A DNA stretch of 64,000 nucleotides. It comes from Geobacter sp. SVR (GTDB lineage Bacteria; Desulfobacterota; Desulfuromonadia; Geobacterales; Pseudopelobacteraceae). Shown here in pieces: positions 8,174 through 18,371 of the stretch. Positions within the stretch are counted from its first letter, which is position 1. The number at the start of each line of letters is the position of its first letter. The translations under genes were made by a program, and so were the position numbers. The stretch lies in assembly GCF_016865365.1 (NCBI RefSeq), contig NZ_AP024469.1, positions 3,440,501 to 3,504,500 of the forward strand, read 5' to 3'. The notes beneath the pieces were generated by a model that ran no database searches, had not been told where the DNA came from, and saw only the letters and a list, made by a program, of their open reading frames with translations.

Positions 8174-8833
8174 ATGAAGCTCCCTTTTTCAAAAACCCTG
8201 GATGGCCGGCGTGAAATCATGATCCGGGAGCATCTGGCCGGGAGAGGCATCAGCGATCCGGCCGTTCTCTCGGCCATGCGGACAGTGCCCCGCGAGGCCT
8301 TTGTGGACAGCAACCTGCAGGACCTTGCCTATGACGACAACCCTCTGCCCATCGGAGACGGACAGACCATCTCTCAGCCCTATATCGTTGCCTACATGAT
8401 CGAGGCGCTGGAAGTCACCCCTGCAGACACGGTGCTGGAGATCGGCACCGGTTCCGGGTACGCGGCCGCGGTGCTGAGCAGGATGGCAGGCCACGTCCAC
8501 ACCGTCGAACGCCTGGAGAGTCTTGCCAGGAGTGCCGATCGCCGCCTCAGGATGCTCGGGTACGACAATGTGACGGTTCACCTGGGGGACGGCACGCTCG
8601 GGTGGCCCGAGCAGGCCCCCTATGATGCCGTCGTAGTCACTGCCGGTGCCCCCCATGTGCCGAAGCAGTTGCTCGGACAACTCACCATAGGCGGCCGGAT
8701 GGTAATACCGGTCGGGTCATCCTCGCACATGCAGGTGCTGTTCCGGGTTCGGCGCACGGATGAGCACGAGTTCCGCCAGGAGGAATTGTGCGGGGTCCGC
8801 TTCGTACCGCTGATCGGCGCCGATGCTTGGTAA
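8174..8833 (+). CDS. pcm: Protein-L-isoaspartate O-methyltransferase
   Basis: The 219-residue enzyme transfers a methyl group from S-adenosylmethionine to isoaspartyl residues in damaged proteins, allowing their repair in the cytoplasm. Family motifs are clear: GDGQTISQPYIVAYM (substrate/active-site loop), VLEIGTGSGYAAAVLSRM (SAM-binding motif I), YDAVVVTAGAPHVP and GGRMVIPVG. Length is normal for bacterial Pcm. The start at 8174 follows a GGGG-rich ribosome-binding site. It is not obviously linked to surE or nlpD, its partners in gammaproteobacteria. The short gap to the Fn3 gene (85 bp) would allow co-transcription, but there is no functional link. Confidence 0.95.
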   Translation: MKLPFSKTLDGRREIMIREHLAGRGISDPAVLSAMRTVPREAFVDSNLQDLAYDDNPLPIGDGQTISQPYIVAYMIEALEVTPADTVLEIGTGSGYAAAVLSRMAGHVHTVERLESLARSADRRLRMLGYDNVTVHLGDGTLGWPEQAPYDAVVVTAGAPHVPKQLLGQLTIGGRMVIPVGSSSHMQVLFRVRRTDEHEFRQEELCGVRFVPLIGADAW

Positions 8834-9318
8834 TTCTCCTCCTCGCCATCGGATGCACCGTTCGCGGACAGAATCCCCCAGCTCCAATCTTAACAGCCAA
8901 AAATTTCTTTGCACCGCTCAGAAACTGGCTTTACAGCCCTCCTCCGCAGCAAGCATCCGTAGTCTCGGCACAGCCATGCAAAAGAGCTGAAAACCCGCTT
9001 CACCCCCATACAACGCAAACACTTGATATCACTCGGCTTATAGCATGGCATGATTTGTGATACCGGAACAGGTATTGTCCGATGCCGATCCGGCTCCAAC
9101 CGAACGCACGGCTCCGGACCGCCGCTCTGACAATCACGGCCTGCTCCGGCCAAAACAAGCCGTTGAGATCAGCCGGGTCAGGGTAGACAATCGCCACTGA
9201 TCCAGACAACAAGGGCGCCCTGCGGTCGACCGGACTGCAAGGCCTCCGGGTTCGGAACTCGAGAGTCCAGCCCAGGAAGCGTGAACCATATCCCACACTG
9301 CCTGAAAGTGGATTCAAG
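8834..9318. other. 485-bp intergenic region before prsK
   Basis: No supported coding frame, strong hairpin terminator or riboswitch is seen. A TGGCATGATTTGTGA sequence around 9045-9060 resembles a sigma54 -24/-12 element but has GA instead of the invariant GC at -12, so it is not called. The prsK promoter should lie here. Confidence 0.5.
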
Positions 9319-11442
9319 ATGACAAGTGCCATCTCCATCACAGCCATCGTGACTGCGATGATATTCTCGGTATATTCGGTCGTGCGAAGGGACAGGCTCA
9401 ACTCTCTCCCAACGCTGCCGTGCGCCCTGTGTCTGGCTGCCGCCCTCGAACTGTTCGATCTGCTGGCACTGTCGGACCCCGAGCAGGTTTACTTCTGGAA
9501 ACGATTTTCCCTGGTAACGGAGGCTCTCCTGCCGCCGGTGCTGCTCTGGTTCTCCCTCAGCTACATACGGCAGACCGAATTCCGCTCGATCTCGCTGCCT
9601 CTCAGGCTGCTGCTGACCTTTTCCCCGTTTTTTGCGGGGCTGATGCTTCTGATCCCGATCGACTCGCTGTTCTACTCTCCCGACTTTGCCAGTGAGCGCA
9701 CGCTCTTTCTCGGCAGTGCGGGAATGCTCTTTTATACCCTGATCATGCTCTACCTGGTCATCCCGCTGATCAATCTCGAAATGACTCTGGTGCACACCAA
9801 TGTGAGCAACCGGTGGAAGATAAAACTCGAATTACTGGCAGCCGGGGCCTACATCTCCGTTCTGATCATTTACTACAGCCAGGCCCTGCTCTTTCGCACC
9901 ATCAATATGGATCTGACCACGGCCCGGGCACTGGTACTGATCGTAGCCGTGGCCCTGATGGCATATTCGCGGCTCCGACGCGGAACCGGCGCCAGAGTGT
10001 ACGTTGCCCGCCAGATGGTATACAAGTCGGTCGTGCTCCTGGCTGTGGGCCTGTACCTGATCGCTCTCGGACTGGCGGGAGAAGGGGTGAAACATTTCGG
10101 CGATGCTGTCCAGCGTGCCCTGGCCATTGCGGCAGGGCTCCTGGGGGGACTGGCCCTGCTTATCGTTCTGTTTTCCGAAACCGTCAAGCGCCGGATCAAA
10201 ATCTTCATCAACAAGAATTTCTACACGCACAAGTACGACTACCGCAATCAGTGGCTCCAGTTCACCGACCGTCTCTCTTCCTCGCAATCCGGCGACGACC
10301 TGCTGCGTTCCATGGTGATGGGGTTCTGTGAAACCTTCGGCATGGGAAGCGGCGGGCTGTTCATAGCCAGCCAGGAAGGGGACAGCTATCACCTGGCAGT
10401 CGGAATATCGATGGAAGCACCCCAGGTTGCCTTCAGCGGCAGCAATCCCGGCATAGAGGCCATGTTCGGCAGCAGTTGGATTGTCGACCTGAGAGGCGGA
10501 GGGACTACGGGATTCGAGCGGCACAGAGACTTTCTGGCGCGGCAGGATGCCTGCTTCATCATTCCCTTTTTCATGCGCGAGGGGCTGGATGGCTTCATCA
10601 TACTGGGCCGGCCCTTGAACAGTAACGAGATCTATAATTACGAAGACTTCGACCTGATGAGGGCCCTCGCCGGACAGGCCTCGCTGGCCCTGTTGAATCT
10701 CCGCCTCTCGGACCAGTTGGCACGTTCCCGGGAAATGGCCGCCATTGGCAAGGTTTCCGCCTTTGTGATGCACGATCTGAAGAACCTGGTTTCCGCCACC
10801 TCGATGATGCTCGACAATGCGCAGGACCACATCGCCGTACCAGCATTCCAGCGCGACCTGCTGGCATCGCTCGGATCCACGGTGGCCAAAATGAAGGCGA
10901 TGATCACCCGCCTGAAGCATCTGCCGGAAAAGAGGGCACTGCAACGGGCACCGGTCGATCTGCTGCAATTGGCGCGGGAGACAGCCGGCCTGGTCAAGGG
11001 TAGGCGGCTGCACGTGACCGGCATGCCGGTCATAGCGGAAGTCGATCGCGAGGAGTTGCAGAAAGTGGCGCTCAACCTGATGCTGAATGCTGTCGAAGCC
11101 ACCGACGGCCAGGCCCCGGTAACGGTTGAAGTGGGTGAAAGCGATGCCATATTTTTCACGGTAAAGGACAGGGGATGCGGCATACCGGTCGAATTCATCC
11201 GGCATGCCATGTTCGTTCCCTTCATGAGCACCAAAAAAAAAGGGCTGGGGATAGGCCTGTACCAAAGCAAGCAGATCGTGGAAGCACATGGCGGTAGGAT
11301 CGAAGTATCGAGCACGCTGAACAAGGGCTCCGAATTCACCATCTGGCTGCCCAAACCTCCTGCTGCGCTTCCGGAGACACACGTACGGCCGCTGCCCGCC
11401 GTCGGCAGATGTCCGGCCGGAGCCATCAGGGTAGAGGGGTAG
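9319..11442 (+). CDS. prsK: PrsK: membrane sensor histidine kinase of the exosortase/EPS system
   Basis: The 707-residue sensor kinase has about nine N-terminal membrane helices (residues 1-290, no periplasmic sensor domain), a GAF-like region (about 320-465), a His-phosphoacceptor segment VMHDLKNLVSATSMMLDNA (H near residue 487), and a C-terminal HATPase domain with N (LNLMLNAVEA), G1 (KDRGCGIP) and G2 (KKKGLGIGLYQSKQIV) boxes. This architecture is that of PrsK, found beside EPS/PEP-CTERM loci, which is known to pair with the sigma54-dependent regulator PrsR. It lies 35 bp upstream of the prsR start, so the two are co-transcribed. The signal it senses is unknown. Confidence 0.92.
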   Translation: MTSAISITAIVTAMIFSVYSVVRRDRLNSLPTLPCALCLAAALELFDLLALSDPEQVYFWKRFSLVTEALLPPVLLWFSLSYIRQTEFRSISLPLRLLLTFSPFFAGLMLLIPIDSLFYSPDFASERTLFLGSAGMLFYTLIMLYLVIPLINLEMTLVHTNVSNRWKIKLELLAAGAYISVLIIYYSQALLFRTINMDLTTARALVLIVAVALMAYSRLRRGTGARVYVARQMVYKSVVLLAVGLYLIALGLAGEGVKHFGDAVQRALAIAAGLLGGLALLIVLFSETVKRRIKIFINKNFYTHKYDYRNQWLQFTDRLSSSQSGDDLLRSMVMGFCETFGMGSGGLFIASQEGDSYHLAVGISMEAPQVAFSGSNPGIEAMFGSSWIVDLRGGGTTGFERHRDFLARQDACFIIPFFMREGLDGFIILGRPLNSNEIYNYEDFDLMRALAGQASLALLNLRLSDQLARSREMAAIGKVSAFVMHDLKNLVSATSMMLDNAQDHIAVPAFQRDLLASLGSTVAKMKAMITRLKHLPEKRALQRAPVDLLQLARETAGLVKGRRLHVTGMPVIAEVDREELQKVALNLMLNAVEATDGQAPVTVEVGESDAIFFTVKDRGCGIPVEFIRHAMFVPFMSTKKKGLGIGLYQSKQIVEAHGGRIEVSSTLNKGSEFTIWLPKPPAALPETHVRPLPAVGRCPAGAIRVEG

Positions 11443-11477
11443 CATTACCTGTCCGGAAGTTCCCAAGGAAGGCTCTC

Positions 11478-12854
<1,377 letters not shown>

Positions 12855-12961
12855 GAATCAGGGACCGGGGATCAGGGATCGGTAAAACCTTTAAAACTGG
12901 GATCCAAAGAGACTTTGACGTTCCCGGTCCCTGGTTCCCGGTCCCTGATCACTGCCTTTAG
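12855..12961. repeat. GGTCCCTGG-type dispersed repeat, copy 2
   Basis: It follows the prsR stop directly. It shares the core GGTAAAACCTTTAAAAC and ACTTTGACGTT with copy 1 (1521-1601), flanked by CAGGGACC / GGTCCCTGG arms. It lies between the convergent prsR and nucleotidyltransferase genes and may act as a bidirectional hairpin. Confidence 0.75.
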
Positions 12962-12969
12962 TCCCTGCC

Positions 12970-13968
12970 TTACTTCCCCTGCATCTCGATCAGGGAATGA
13001 TCCCCGATGTTCATGCGGCGGGCGGAGCTGATCAGATGTACCGCTTCTCCCAGGATCGAATCCTGGATAATCATGTTTTTAACGCGGCTCTCGCTGTTGA
13101 TGATCGAGTTGCGCACGATGCTGGCCTCTATTACGCTCCCGGCCGCCACTGAAACATTCGGCCCCAGTATGCAGCCGATCACCTGGGCCCCCTTCTCGAT
13201 ATGCACCGGCTCTATCAGCACCGAATCCGTGGCAGAGCCATGGACATGGTGGCGCCCCAGAAGCAGGTAGCTGTTGGTCTCCAGCAGGGTCTCCGGCTTG
13301 CCGCAGTCCAGCCAGGCATCGATTTCCGGTGCCCTGAACCTGCACCCTCCCTTGATCATCCGCATGAAGACCGCCGGCAGGTAGAACTCCCCCTTGACCA
13401 TTTCCATGGCCCGGATTGTTTCGCCAAGATAGCGCATGAAGCCAGCGCCGTCCTTCAGGTAGTACAGTCCGACCTGGGCCAGTTTCGACACCGGCTTGTC
13501 CGGTTTTTCCACCATGTCGGCAATGAAACCGTCCCTGATCACATTGACGCCGAAGCGGCGGTAATCGTCGACCTCCTTGGAATAGATCAGTCCGTCGCAG
13601 TCGGCGCAGAGTTGCTCCATCCGACTCAGATCCGCCTCGAAAATGGTGTCGTTGAAGACGATCAGCAGCCCCTCGCCCGGCTCGATGTGCTCTTCAGCCA
13701 GGGACACCGCATGGGCGGGCCCCTGCTGTTCCTTCTGAATAATATACCGGCAGGGGAGATCCGGAAATTTTCTTTCCATGAATTCGCTGATCTGAGTGCC
13801 ATTTTCGTCGGTGATAAAGATGAATTCCGTGGCATTCAGGCTGGTCAGCCGGCTGATGATATGCTCCAGGACCGTTTTTCCGGCCACATGTACCAGCGAT
13901 TTGGCCTTGGTATGGGTATGGGGGCGCAGTCGTGTTCCTTTTCCGGCAACCGGCAGCATGATTTTCAT
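12970..13968 (-). CDS. Sugar-phosphate nucleotidyltransferase with left-handed beta-helix tail
   Basis: The 332-residue enzyme makes an NDP-sugar from a sugar 1-phosphate and an NTP, probably feeding the EPS pathway. The N-terminal signature MLPVAGKGTRLRPHTHTKAKSL includes the G-x-G-T-R-L-R-P nucleotide-binding loop and the catalytic Lys. Other family segments are FNDTIFEADL (Asp of the metal site) and EIDAWLDCGKPETLLE. Residues after about 250 form hexapeptide-like repeats (LIEPVHIEKGAQVIG, SVIEASIVRNSII). A TTG six bases upstream is in frame, but the ATG at 13968 has proper spacing from GGAG, so it is preferred. Base specificity (dTTP, UTP or GTP) cannot be decided. Confidence 0.88.
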   Translation of the reverse strand: MKIMLPVAGKGTRLRPHTHTKAKSLVHVAGKTVLEHIISRLTSLNATEFIFITDENGTQISEFMERKFPDLPCRYIIQKEQQGPAHAVSLAEEHIEPGEGLLIVFNDTIFEADLSRMEQLCADCDGLIYSKEVDDYRRFGVNVIRDGFIADMVEKPDKPVSKLAQVGLYYLKDGAGFMRYLGETIRAMEMVKGEFYLPAVFMRMIKGGCRFRAPEIDAWLDCGKPETLLETNSYLLLGRHHVHGSATDSVLIEPVHIEKGAQVIGCILGPNVSVAAGSVIEASIVRNSIINSESRVKNMIIQDSILGEAVHLISSARRMNIGDHSLIEMQGK

Positions 13969-14260
13969 CCGCAACGCTCCTTCGGGAAGATTGGGCGCGG
14001 CACCGAACTCAGGGTGCCATCGAAGAACCCGTATTCAGCTTTCGGGCCAACCACAAACTACCGATTTAACAACCACTTATCGTGACGAGACAGGCAAAAC
14101 TATTGACACCGCCCAGGCGACGGGATGGTAAGAAGAATGATGAAGTATCCAACTGTCGGCAGATACGGGGGAAGGCAAAGAAATGGGAGGTTTGTTAGAT
14201 TTTTGGCAGGCTGTCTTCCCCGCACATGCGGCCGCAGGTGTCAAAGACCGCTCCATCCCC
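13969..14260. other. Intergenic region upstream of the nucleotidyltransferase
   Basis: About 290 bp without a supported gene. The minus strand shows TTGCCT followed by AT-rich segments, but no well-spaced sigma70 promoter was found. Confidence 0.4.
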
Positions 14261-14297
14261 AAAAAAAGGCCGCCCCGAAAGAGGCGGCCTTTTTTGA
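14261..14297 (-). terminator. Bidirectional intrinsic terminator after the DUF4082 protein gene
   Basis: AAAAAAAGGCCGCC (14261-14274) and GGCGGCCTTTTTT (14283-14295) form a GC-rich stem flanked by A- and T-tracts, so it can work on both strands. It sits 30 bp past the stop of the minus-strand gene ending at 14327. Confidence 0.92.
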
Positions 14298-14326
14298 TGG
14301 CCCTGCGGCCGTTGTTACCGAGAATC

Positions 14327-16570
14327 CTACTGCTTGAAGACCACATCCACCCAGTAGTTGGTGTCCACGTAGCTGTATTTGGGGAAATTGCTGCCGGAAC
14401 CGTACGCGTACACGCCGTTGGAACCGGAGACGCCGCTTGCCAGGGCGTGCAGCGGAGGGCTGTCAACTCCCTTTCCGGTGAAATAGTTCTTGTCGTAACT
14501 GTAGTGGCCGGTATTGGAGTGGTAGGAGGCCACGTACACGGTGTTGGCGGCAATTGCCACCGGGGTGGCGAAATTCACCTGCTGCCAGCCGGAAGCGGTT
14601 TCCCCTTTGAAAGTTGCCGAAGCAAGCAGCTTACCGCTGGCATTCCACAGGTTGGCGACATGGGTACCGGTGTTGGTAGCAGCCTTGTAGAAACGAATGC
14701 CGGTGATGTATCCCTTCACATCGGAGCGGAATTTGACCCCCAGTTCAACCGGGCTGTCCGCGCCTGCATCCACGAGGCTCGGCATCGCTCCGTTCCAGAT
14801 GGAGGTATTGGAAGAGGAGGTGGACTGGCTAACAACCGTGGAAGCGCTTCTGCTGGCCGACACGTTACCGGCCGCGTCCTTGGCCCAGGCGTAGAGGGTC
14901 TTACTCCCTGTGGTGCCGAAGGTATAGGAGCCCGGAGCCGCGGCCGACCAACCGCTGGCGGTGGCTGCGGGACGTGTGGATGATTCGGTGAGCAGGTAAC
15001 CGGTCACCCCGGTGTTATCGCTGGCGGTAAAGCTGCTGACCGCCACTGTCAGGGAGGAAGAGCTGGCCGGAATGCTGAAGGCAGTTACGGTCGGAGCGGT
15101 GGTGTCGGCAACAACCGTGCTGACGGTCACCGTTGCGCTTTTGCCGGCGGAAACGTTGCCGGCGGCGTCCTTGGCCCAGGCGTAGAGGGTCTTGCTCCCC
15201 GTGGTGCCGAAGGTGTAGGAGGTCGGGGCTGCGGTCGTCCAGCCGCTGGCGGAGGCTGCGGGGCGGGTGGATGATTCGGTGAGCAGATAACCGGTCACCC
15301 CGGTGTTGTCGCTGGCAGTAAAGCTGCTGACCGCCACCGTCAGGGAGGAAGAGCTGGCCGGAATGCTGAAGGCCGTTACGGTCGGAGCAGTGGTGTCGGC
15401 AGCACCGATATTCACCGTGGCGCTCTTGCTGGCGGAGACATTGCCGGCGGCATCCCGGACCCAGCCATAGGCTGTCTTGGTACCGGAACCGCTGAAGGAG
15501 AACGAGGTATTGGGGGTGGTCAGCCAGTCGCAGTAGGTGGTGGAGTTGGTAGAGGTAATGCAGTATCCGGTCACGCCGACGTTATCGCTTCCCGTGAAGG
15601 CCGTGATCGGTACGTTGGTGGTTGTCGAGGTTGCAGGCATTGAAAAGGCGGTAACGCTTGGCGCCGTGGTATCCTTGGCCGTATTGCTGACTGTCACGGA
15701 AACCGCTGTGGACTGGGTCGAATTGCCGGCGGCGTCATATGCCTTGGCTGTCAGATTGTACACGCCGTTGGCAACCGAAGTGGTATTCCAACTGAAGGCA
15801 TAGGGGGCCGAACCGTAGGTGGCGTACAGGGTACCATTCAGGTAAAGCTCCACCTTGGCAACGCCGATGTTGTCGGCTGCCGCGGCCTGTACCGACGCGG
15901 TCCCGGAGAGTACCGCATTGGCAGCGGGTGATGTGATCGAGACGGTTGGGGGGGTGGTATCGGTGGCGACCGTCACCGTCACCGACGACGACTGACCGAC
16001 ATTTCCGGCTGCGTCATAGGCTTTGGCGAGGAGGGTGTGCTGCCCCACTGCCATCTGCAGCGTATTCAGGCTGAAGAGATAGGGCGTTGCGGTATCCGTG
16101 CCGTTCAGGACTCCGTCCACATACAGCTCGACCTTGCTTACGCCGACATTGTCGCTGGCATTCAGGGTAACGCTGGTTGTGCCGGCAATGACCGCACTGT
16201 TTGCCGGTGCGGTAATGCTCACGCTAGGCGCCGTCGCTTCCGCTACGCTTACTATGTTGGAATAGGCGCTCTCGGTTCCTGAGGCATCATAGGCGGTAAC
16301 GGCAAAATAATAGGTCCGGGCCGGGTCGAGGCCGCTCAAGGTTGCACTGGTCTGCTTCTGCACGTTCACCGGCGAGGCCCCCTGGCTGCTTCCGGTCCCG
16401 TTAAGGGGGGCAGCGGACGAATCGGCCTTGTAATAGACCTTATAGCCGGTGACGGTGGTTTCCGTATTGGCATTCCACTGCAAGGTTACGTCACGGGCAT
16501 GGCTGGCGGTCACGGTTGTCATGCCGATCAGACACGAGAAGAAAAAAATCCTCAGCTTGGATACTTCCAT
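14327..16570 (-). CDS. Secreted modular protein: Fn3, Ig-like repeats, C-terminal DUF4082
   Basis: This 747-residue protein has a signal peptide (cut predicted after ...TASHA, residue 25). A fibronectin-III domain (about 26-110; VTLQWNANTE, YKVYYK, TYYFAVTAYD) is followed by two bacterial Ig-like domains (about 112-297; VSITAPANSAV, VELYVDG), a related Ig-like unit with two Cys (about 298-388), two near-identical approximately 95-residue Ig-like units (about 390-575; TAFSIPASSSSLTVAVSSF) and one DUF4082 domain (about 590-747; VELGVKFRSDVKGYITGIRF, ending YWVDVVFKQ). No PEP-CTERM tail is present. It is likely a cell-surface or matrix protein that binds polysaccharide. It is controlled by a CRP-type site and a GEMM-I riboswitch in its 218-bp leader. 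Confidence 0.85.
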   Translation of the reverse strand: MEVSKLRIFFFSCLIGMTTVTASHARDVTLQWNANTETTVTGYKVYYKADSSAAPLNGTGSSQGASPVNVQKQTSATLSGLDPARTYYFAVTAYDASGTESAYSNIVSVAEATAPSVSITAPANSAVIAGTTSVTLNASDNVGVSKVELYVDGVLNGTDTATPYLFSLNTLQMAVGQHTLLAKAYDAAGNVGQSSSVTVTVATDTTPPTVSITSPAANAVLSGTASVQAAAADNIGVAKVELYLNGTLYATYGSAPYAFSWNTTSVANGVYNLTAKAYDAAGNSTQSTAVSVTVSNTAKDTTAPSVTAFSMPATSTTTNVPITAFTGSDNVGVTGYCITSTNSTTYCDWLTTPNTSFSFSGSGTKTAYGWVRDAAGNVSASKSATVNIGAADTTAPTVTAFSIPASSSSLTVAVSSFTASDNTGVTGYLLTESSTRPAASASGWTTAAPTSYTFGTTGSKTLYAWAKDAAGNVSAGKSATVTVSTVVADTTAPTVTAFSIPASSSSLTVAVSSFTASDNTGVTGYLLTESSTRPAATASGWSAAAPGSYTFGTTGSKTLYAWAKDAAGNVSASRSASTVVSQSTSSSNTSIWNGAMPSLVDAGADSPVELGVKFRSDVKGYITGIRFYKAATNTGTHVANLWNASGKLLASATFKGETASGWQQVNFATPVAIAANTVYVASYHSNTGHYSYDKNYFTGKGVDSPPLHALASGVSGSNGVYAYGSGSNFPKYSYVDTNYWVDVVFKQ

Positions 16571-16631
16571 ACATTCTCCCTTTTTGCATGCGGCTCTCCC
16601 CTTTTTTCCGTCACGGAAACTTCCCTGAACG

Positions 16632-16687
16632 AAAAAAAGGAACAGATCGCCGCAGTCAACAATAGTGACTACCGATGAACCTGTTCC
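16632..16687 (-). terminator. Riboswitch-controlled terminator upstream of the DUF4082 gene
   Basis: Read on the minus strand, GGAACAG (16687-16681) pairs with CTGTTCC (16645-16639), followed by seven T. The first arm is also the 3' strand of aptamer stem P1, so ligand binding and termination exclude one another. Confidence 0.85.
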
Positions 16688-16780
16688 TTCGTCGACCCGG
16701 CTATCCTGAAGCGTCTAGAATCTTCAGGATCCGCAGTTTTGTGTCCCCGGGTTACCCTGGGTTTACCTCTTCGGAAACAG
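16681..16780 (-). promoter_or_regulatory. GEMM-I riboswitch, G20 type (c-di-GMP)
   Basis: On the minus strand: P1 5' arm CTGTTTCC (16780-16773), GAGGTAAACC, a hairpin closed by a GNRA (GTAA) tetraloop, then GGGGACACAAAAC, a second stem TCCTGAAG/CTTCAGGA, and TAGCCGGGTCGACGAA leading to the P1 3' arm GGAACAG. This matches the GEMM-I order: AAACC, tetraloop helix, GGRCRCAAA, receptor helix, AGCSGGGT. The base aligned with Vc2 G20 is G (16767), the form that binds c-di-GMP. P1 overlaps the terminator arm, so the ligand should turn expression on. It controls the secreted protein at 14327-16570. Confidence 0.82.
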
Positions 16781-16787
16781 CACGTTG

Positions 16788-16837
16788 TGAATGCACTATC
16801 CAGAAATCCGCATTTTTTTTATGTGACCGGCATCACA
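16788..16837 (-). promoter_or_regulatory. CRP-type operator and promoter before the c-di-GMP riboswitch
   Basis: TGTGA-CCGGCA-TCACA at 16822-16837 is a perfect TGTGA-N6-TCACA site centred at 16829.5. On the minus strand the -10-like GATAGT (16800-16795) predicts a start at 16788, which puts the site at -41.5, the classical class II activation position. The leader would begin 8 nt before aptamer P1. The factor is inferred to be a CRP/FNR-superfamily protein; none is encoded in the window. Confidence 0.7.
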
Positions 16838-17134
16838 AAAAAGCACCCTCTGCCCCTGGCCATTCCCCGGCAGCCCCGGACAAGATGCCGCAGCTTCCGC
16901 CCTTACAGCCCAAAAGACGACACTGGTAAATTTTTCGTTTTTCCTCTGCTCCCGCACAATAAACGGCCTTCCGGCCGGATCCTGCCATTCTGTAGCGAGA
17001 GATTTGACGCAGCCCCCTCTCTATCCGAAACTAACGTACTGAAATTACACAACCGACAAAATGGCACCGAATATGAAAATGGTTGTCGGATTACCTCGAT
17101 TGCCCTGGCCCGCGCCGGCAAAGAAAGGATTCCC
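16838..17134. other. Intergenic region upstream of the 17135 glycosyltransferase
   Basis: An upstream frame extends to 16739 but lacks a ribosome-binding site and any family similarity before 17135, so it is treated as non-coding. No clear plus-strand promoter was found. The CRP-type site at 16822-16837 is symmetrical and could also act in this direction. Confidence 0.4.
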
Positions 17135-18262
17135 ATGGCTCCGGATCGGCGGAGAGCATTCAACATACTGCATCTTGTGTCGGGGGATCTCTGGGCAGGG
17201 GCGGAAGCAATGACCTTCAGCCTGCTGAAAGAGCTGAAAAACTATCAGGACCTGTCCCTCTCGGTCGTGCTCCTCAACGAGGGGACGCTGGCCAACAAAC
17301 TGAGGGAGCAGGGGTTGAAAGTGCATGTCATCGACGAAAAACATCATCGTTTCTGGGATATCGCGCGGAAGGCACGCAGGATACTGGGGGCATCCCCCCC
17401 TGACATCATCCACTCGCATCGCTACAAGGAAAACATGCTGGCGGCCCTGACAAGCCTTTCACAAGGGGGAGCGGAGCTGCTGGCGACACAGCACGGGCTG
17501 CCGGAATGCCTGCAGGAAGCCTCCCTTGCCACGCGCCTGATCACGAGCGCCAATTTTCACCTGCTGTCGCACCGATTTGCGAAAACGGTGGCGGTATCCC
17601 ACGACATCCGCAAGGTCCTGATACAACGACAGTCATTCAGTGCGGACAAGGTGGAGGTGATCCACAACGGCATAGACATACCGGCCCCGCGGATGCCGGC
17701 GAGCGGCTCGGGCCCCATGGTGATCGGATCTTCAGGGCGCCTGGCACCGGTCAAGGATTACCCCCTGATGATCGAGATTGCCGGAGCACTCACCTCCATC
17801 AACCGAAACGGGTTCCGCTTCGAACTGGCCGGCGAAGGACCGGAGCGGCCGGTACTCGAAGCCCTGATAGAGCGGCACGGGCTGCAGGAAAGATTTTTTC
17901 TGAAAGGGCATCTGGACGATATGGAAGGTTTCCATCATGGGATAGACCTGTACATCGTGACCTCCCTCCACGAGGGGATACCGATGTCGGTCCTGGAAGC
18001 CATGGCGCAGGGGCTGCCGGTGGTGGCCCCCGCTGTCGGGGGACTTCTCGAAATCATCGACGACGGCAGGGAAGGTTTTCTGATCGAAGGGCGCAATCCT
18101 GCCGATTACGCGCAGAAATGCCTGCTACTGCGCGACAACCACGAACTGCGGCGCAGAATGTCGCAAGCCGCCAGAGAAAAAGCCGAGCGGGCATTTTCCG
18201 CCCGCATCATGGCTGAACGGTACTACCGGCTCTACCGCCGGATCGCATCGTGTCCGATATAA
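17135..18262 (+). CDS. Family 4 (GT-B) glycosyltransferase
   Basis: The 375-residue glycosyltransferase begins FNILHLVSGDLWAGAEAM, the Gly-rich N-terminal loop of GT4 enzymes (GG/AGAE). The donor-binding C-terminal half contains VIGSSGRLAPVKDYPLMI, FFLKGHLDDMEGF and the E-x7-E region HEGIPMSVLEAMAQGLPVVA. It should add a sugar from an NDP-sugar to a lipid-linked EPS precursor at the cytoplasmic membrane. The start at 17135 follows AGAAAGGA; the longer frame upstream is rejected. It lies 109 bp before a GT2 gene and is probably co-transcribed with it. Confidence 0.9.
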   Translation: MAPDRRRAFNILHLVSGDLWAGAEAMTFSLLKELKNYQDLSLSVVLLNEGTLANKLREQGLKVHVIDEKHHRFWDIARKARRILGASPPDIIHSHRYKENMLAALTSLSQGGAELLATQHGLPECLQEASLATRLITSANFHLLSHRFAKTVAVSHDIRKVLIQRQSFSADKVEVIHNGIDIPAPRMPASGSGPMVIGSSGRLAPVKDYPLMIEIAGALTSINRNGFRFELAGEGPERPVLEALIERHGLQERFFLKGHLDDMEGFHHGIDLYIVTSLHEGIPMSVLEAMAQGLPVVAPAVGGLLEIIDDGREGFLIEGRNPADYAQKCLLLRDNHELRRRMSQAAREKAERAFSARIMAERYYRLYRRIASCPI

Positions 18263-18371
18263 TGGAGCCGATCCGGTGCAATCGTTCCGAAAGCCTGTCC
18301 CACCGGTTGCACCTATTCTCGATCCCCAGGGCCGTCTCGCAGACAGCCCTTCCGAAAACAAGGAGCCTTCC

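Noticed and set aside
9040-9062. Sigma54 promoter upstream of prsK (TGGCATGATTTGTGA)
   Set aside because: The -12 dinucleotide is GA, not the nearly invariant GC. A similar sequence near 40075 has the same defect.
13969-13974. TTG start for the nucleotidyltransferase
   Set aside because: It is only a few bases from the Shine-Dalgarno sequence, while the ATG at 13968 has normal spacing.
14327-14360. Possible PEP-CTERM or sortase signal at the end of the DUF4082 protein
   Set aside because: The C-terminus is a beta strand (YWVDVVFKQ) with no PEP motif, membrane helix or basic tail.
16739-17134. N-terminal extension of the 17135 glycosyltransferase
   Set aside because: It has no ribosome-binding site and no similarity to the family. 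The proper start at 17135 follows AGAAAGGA.
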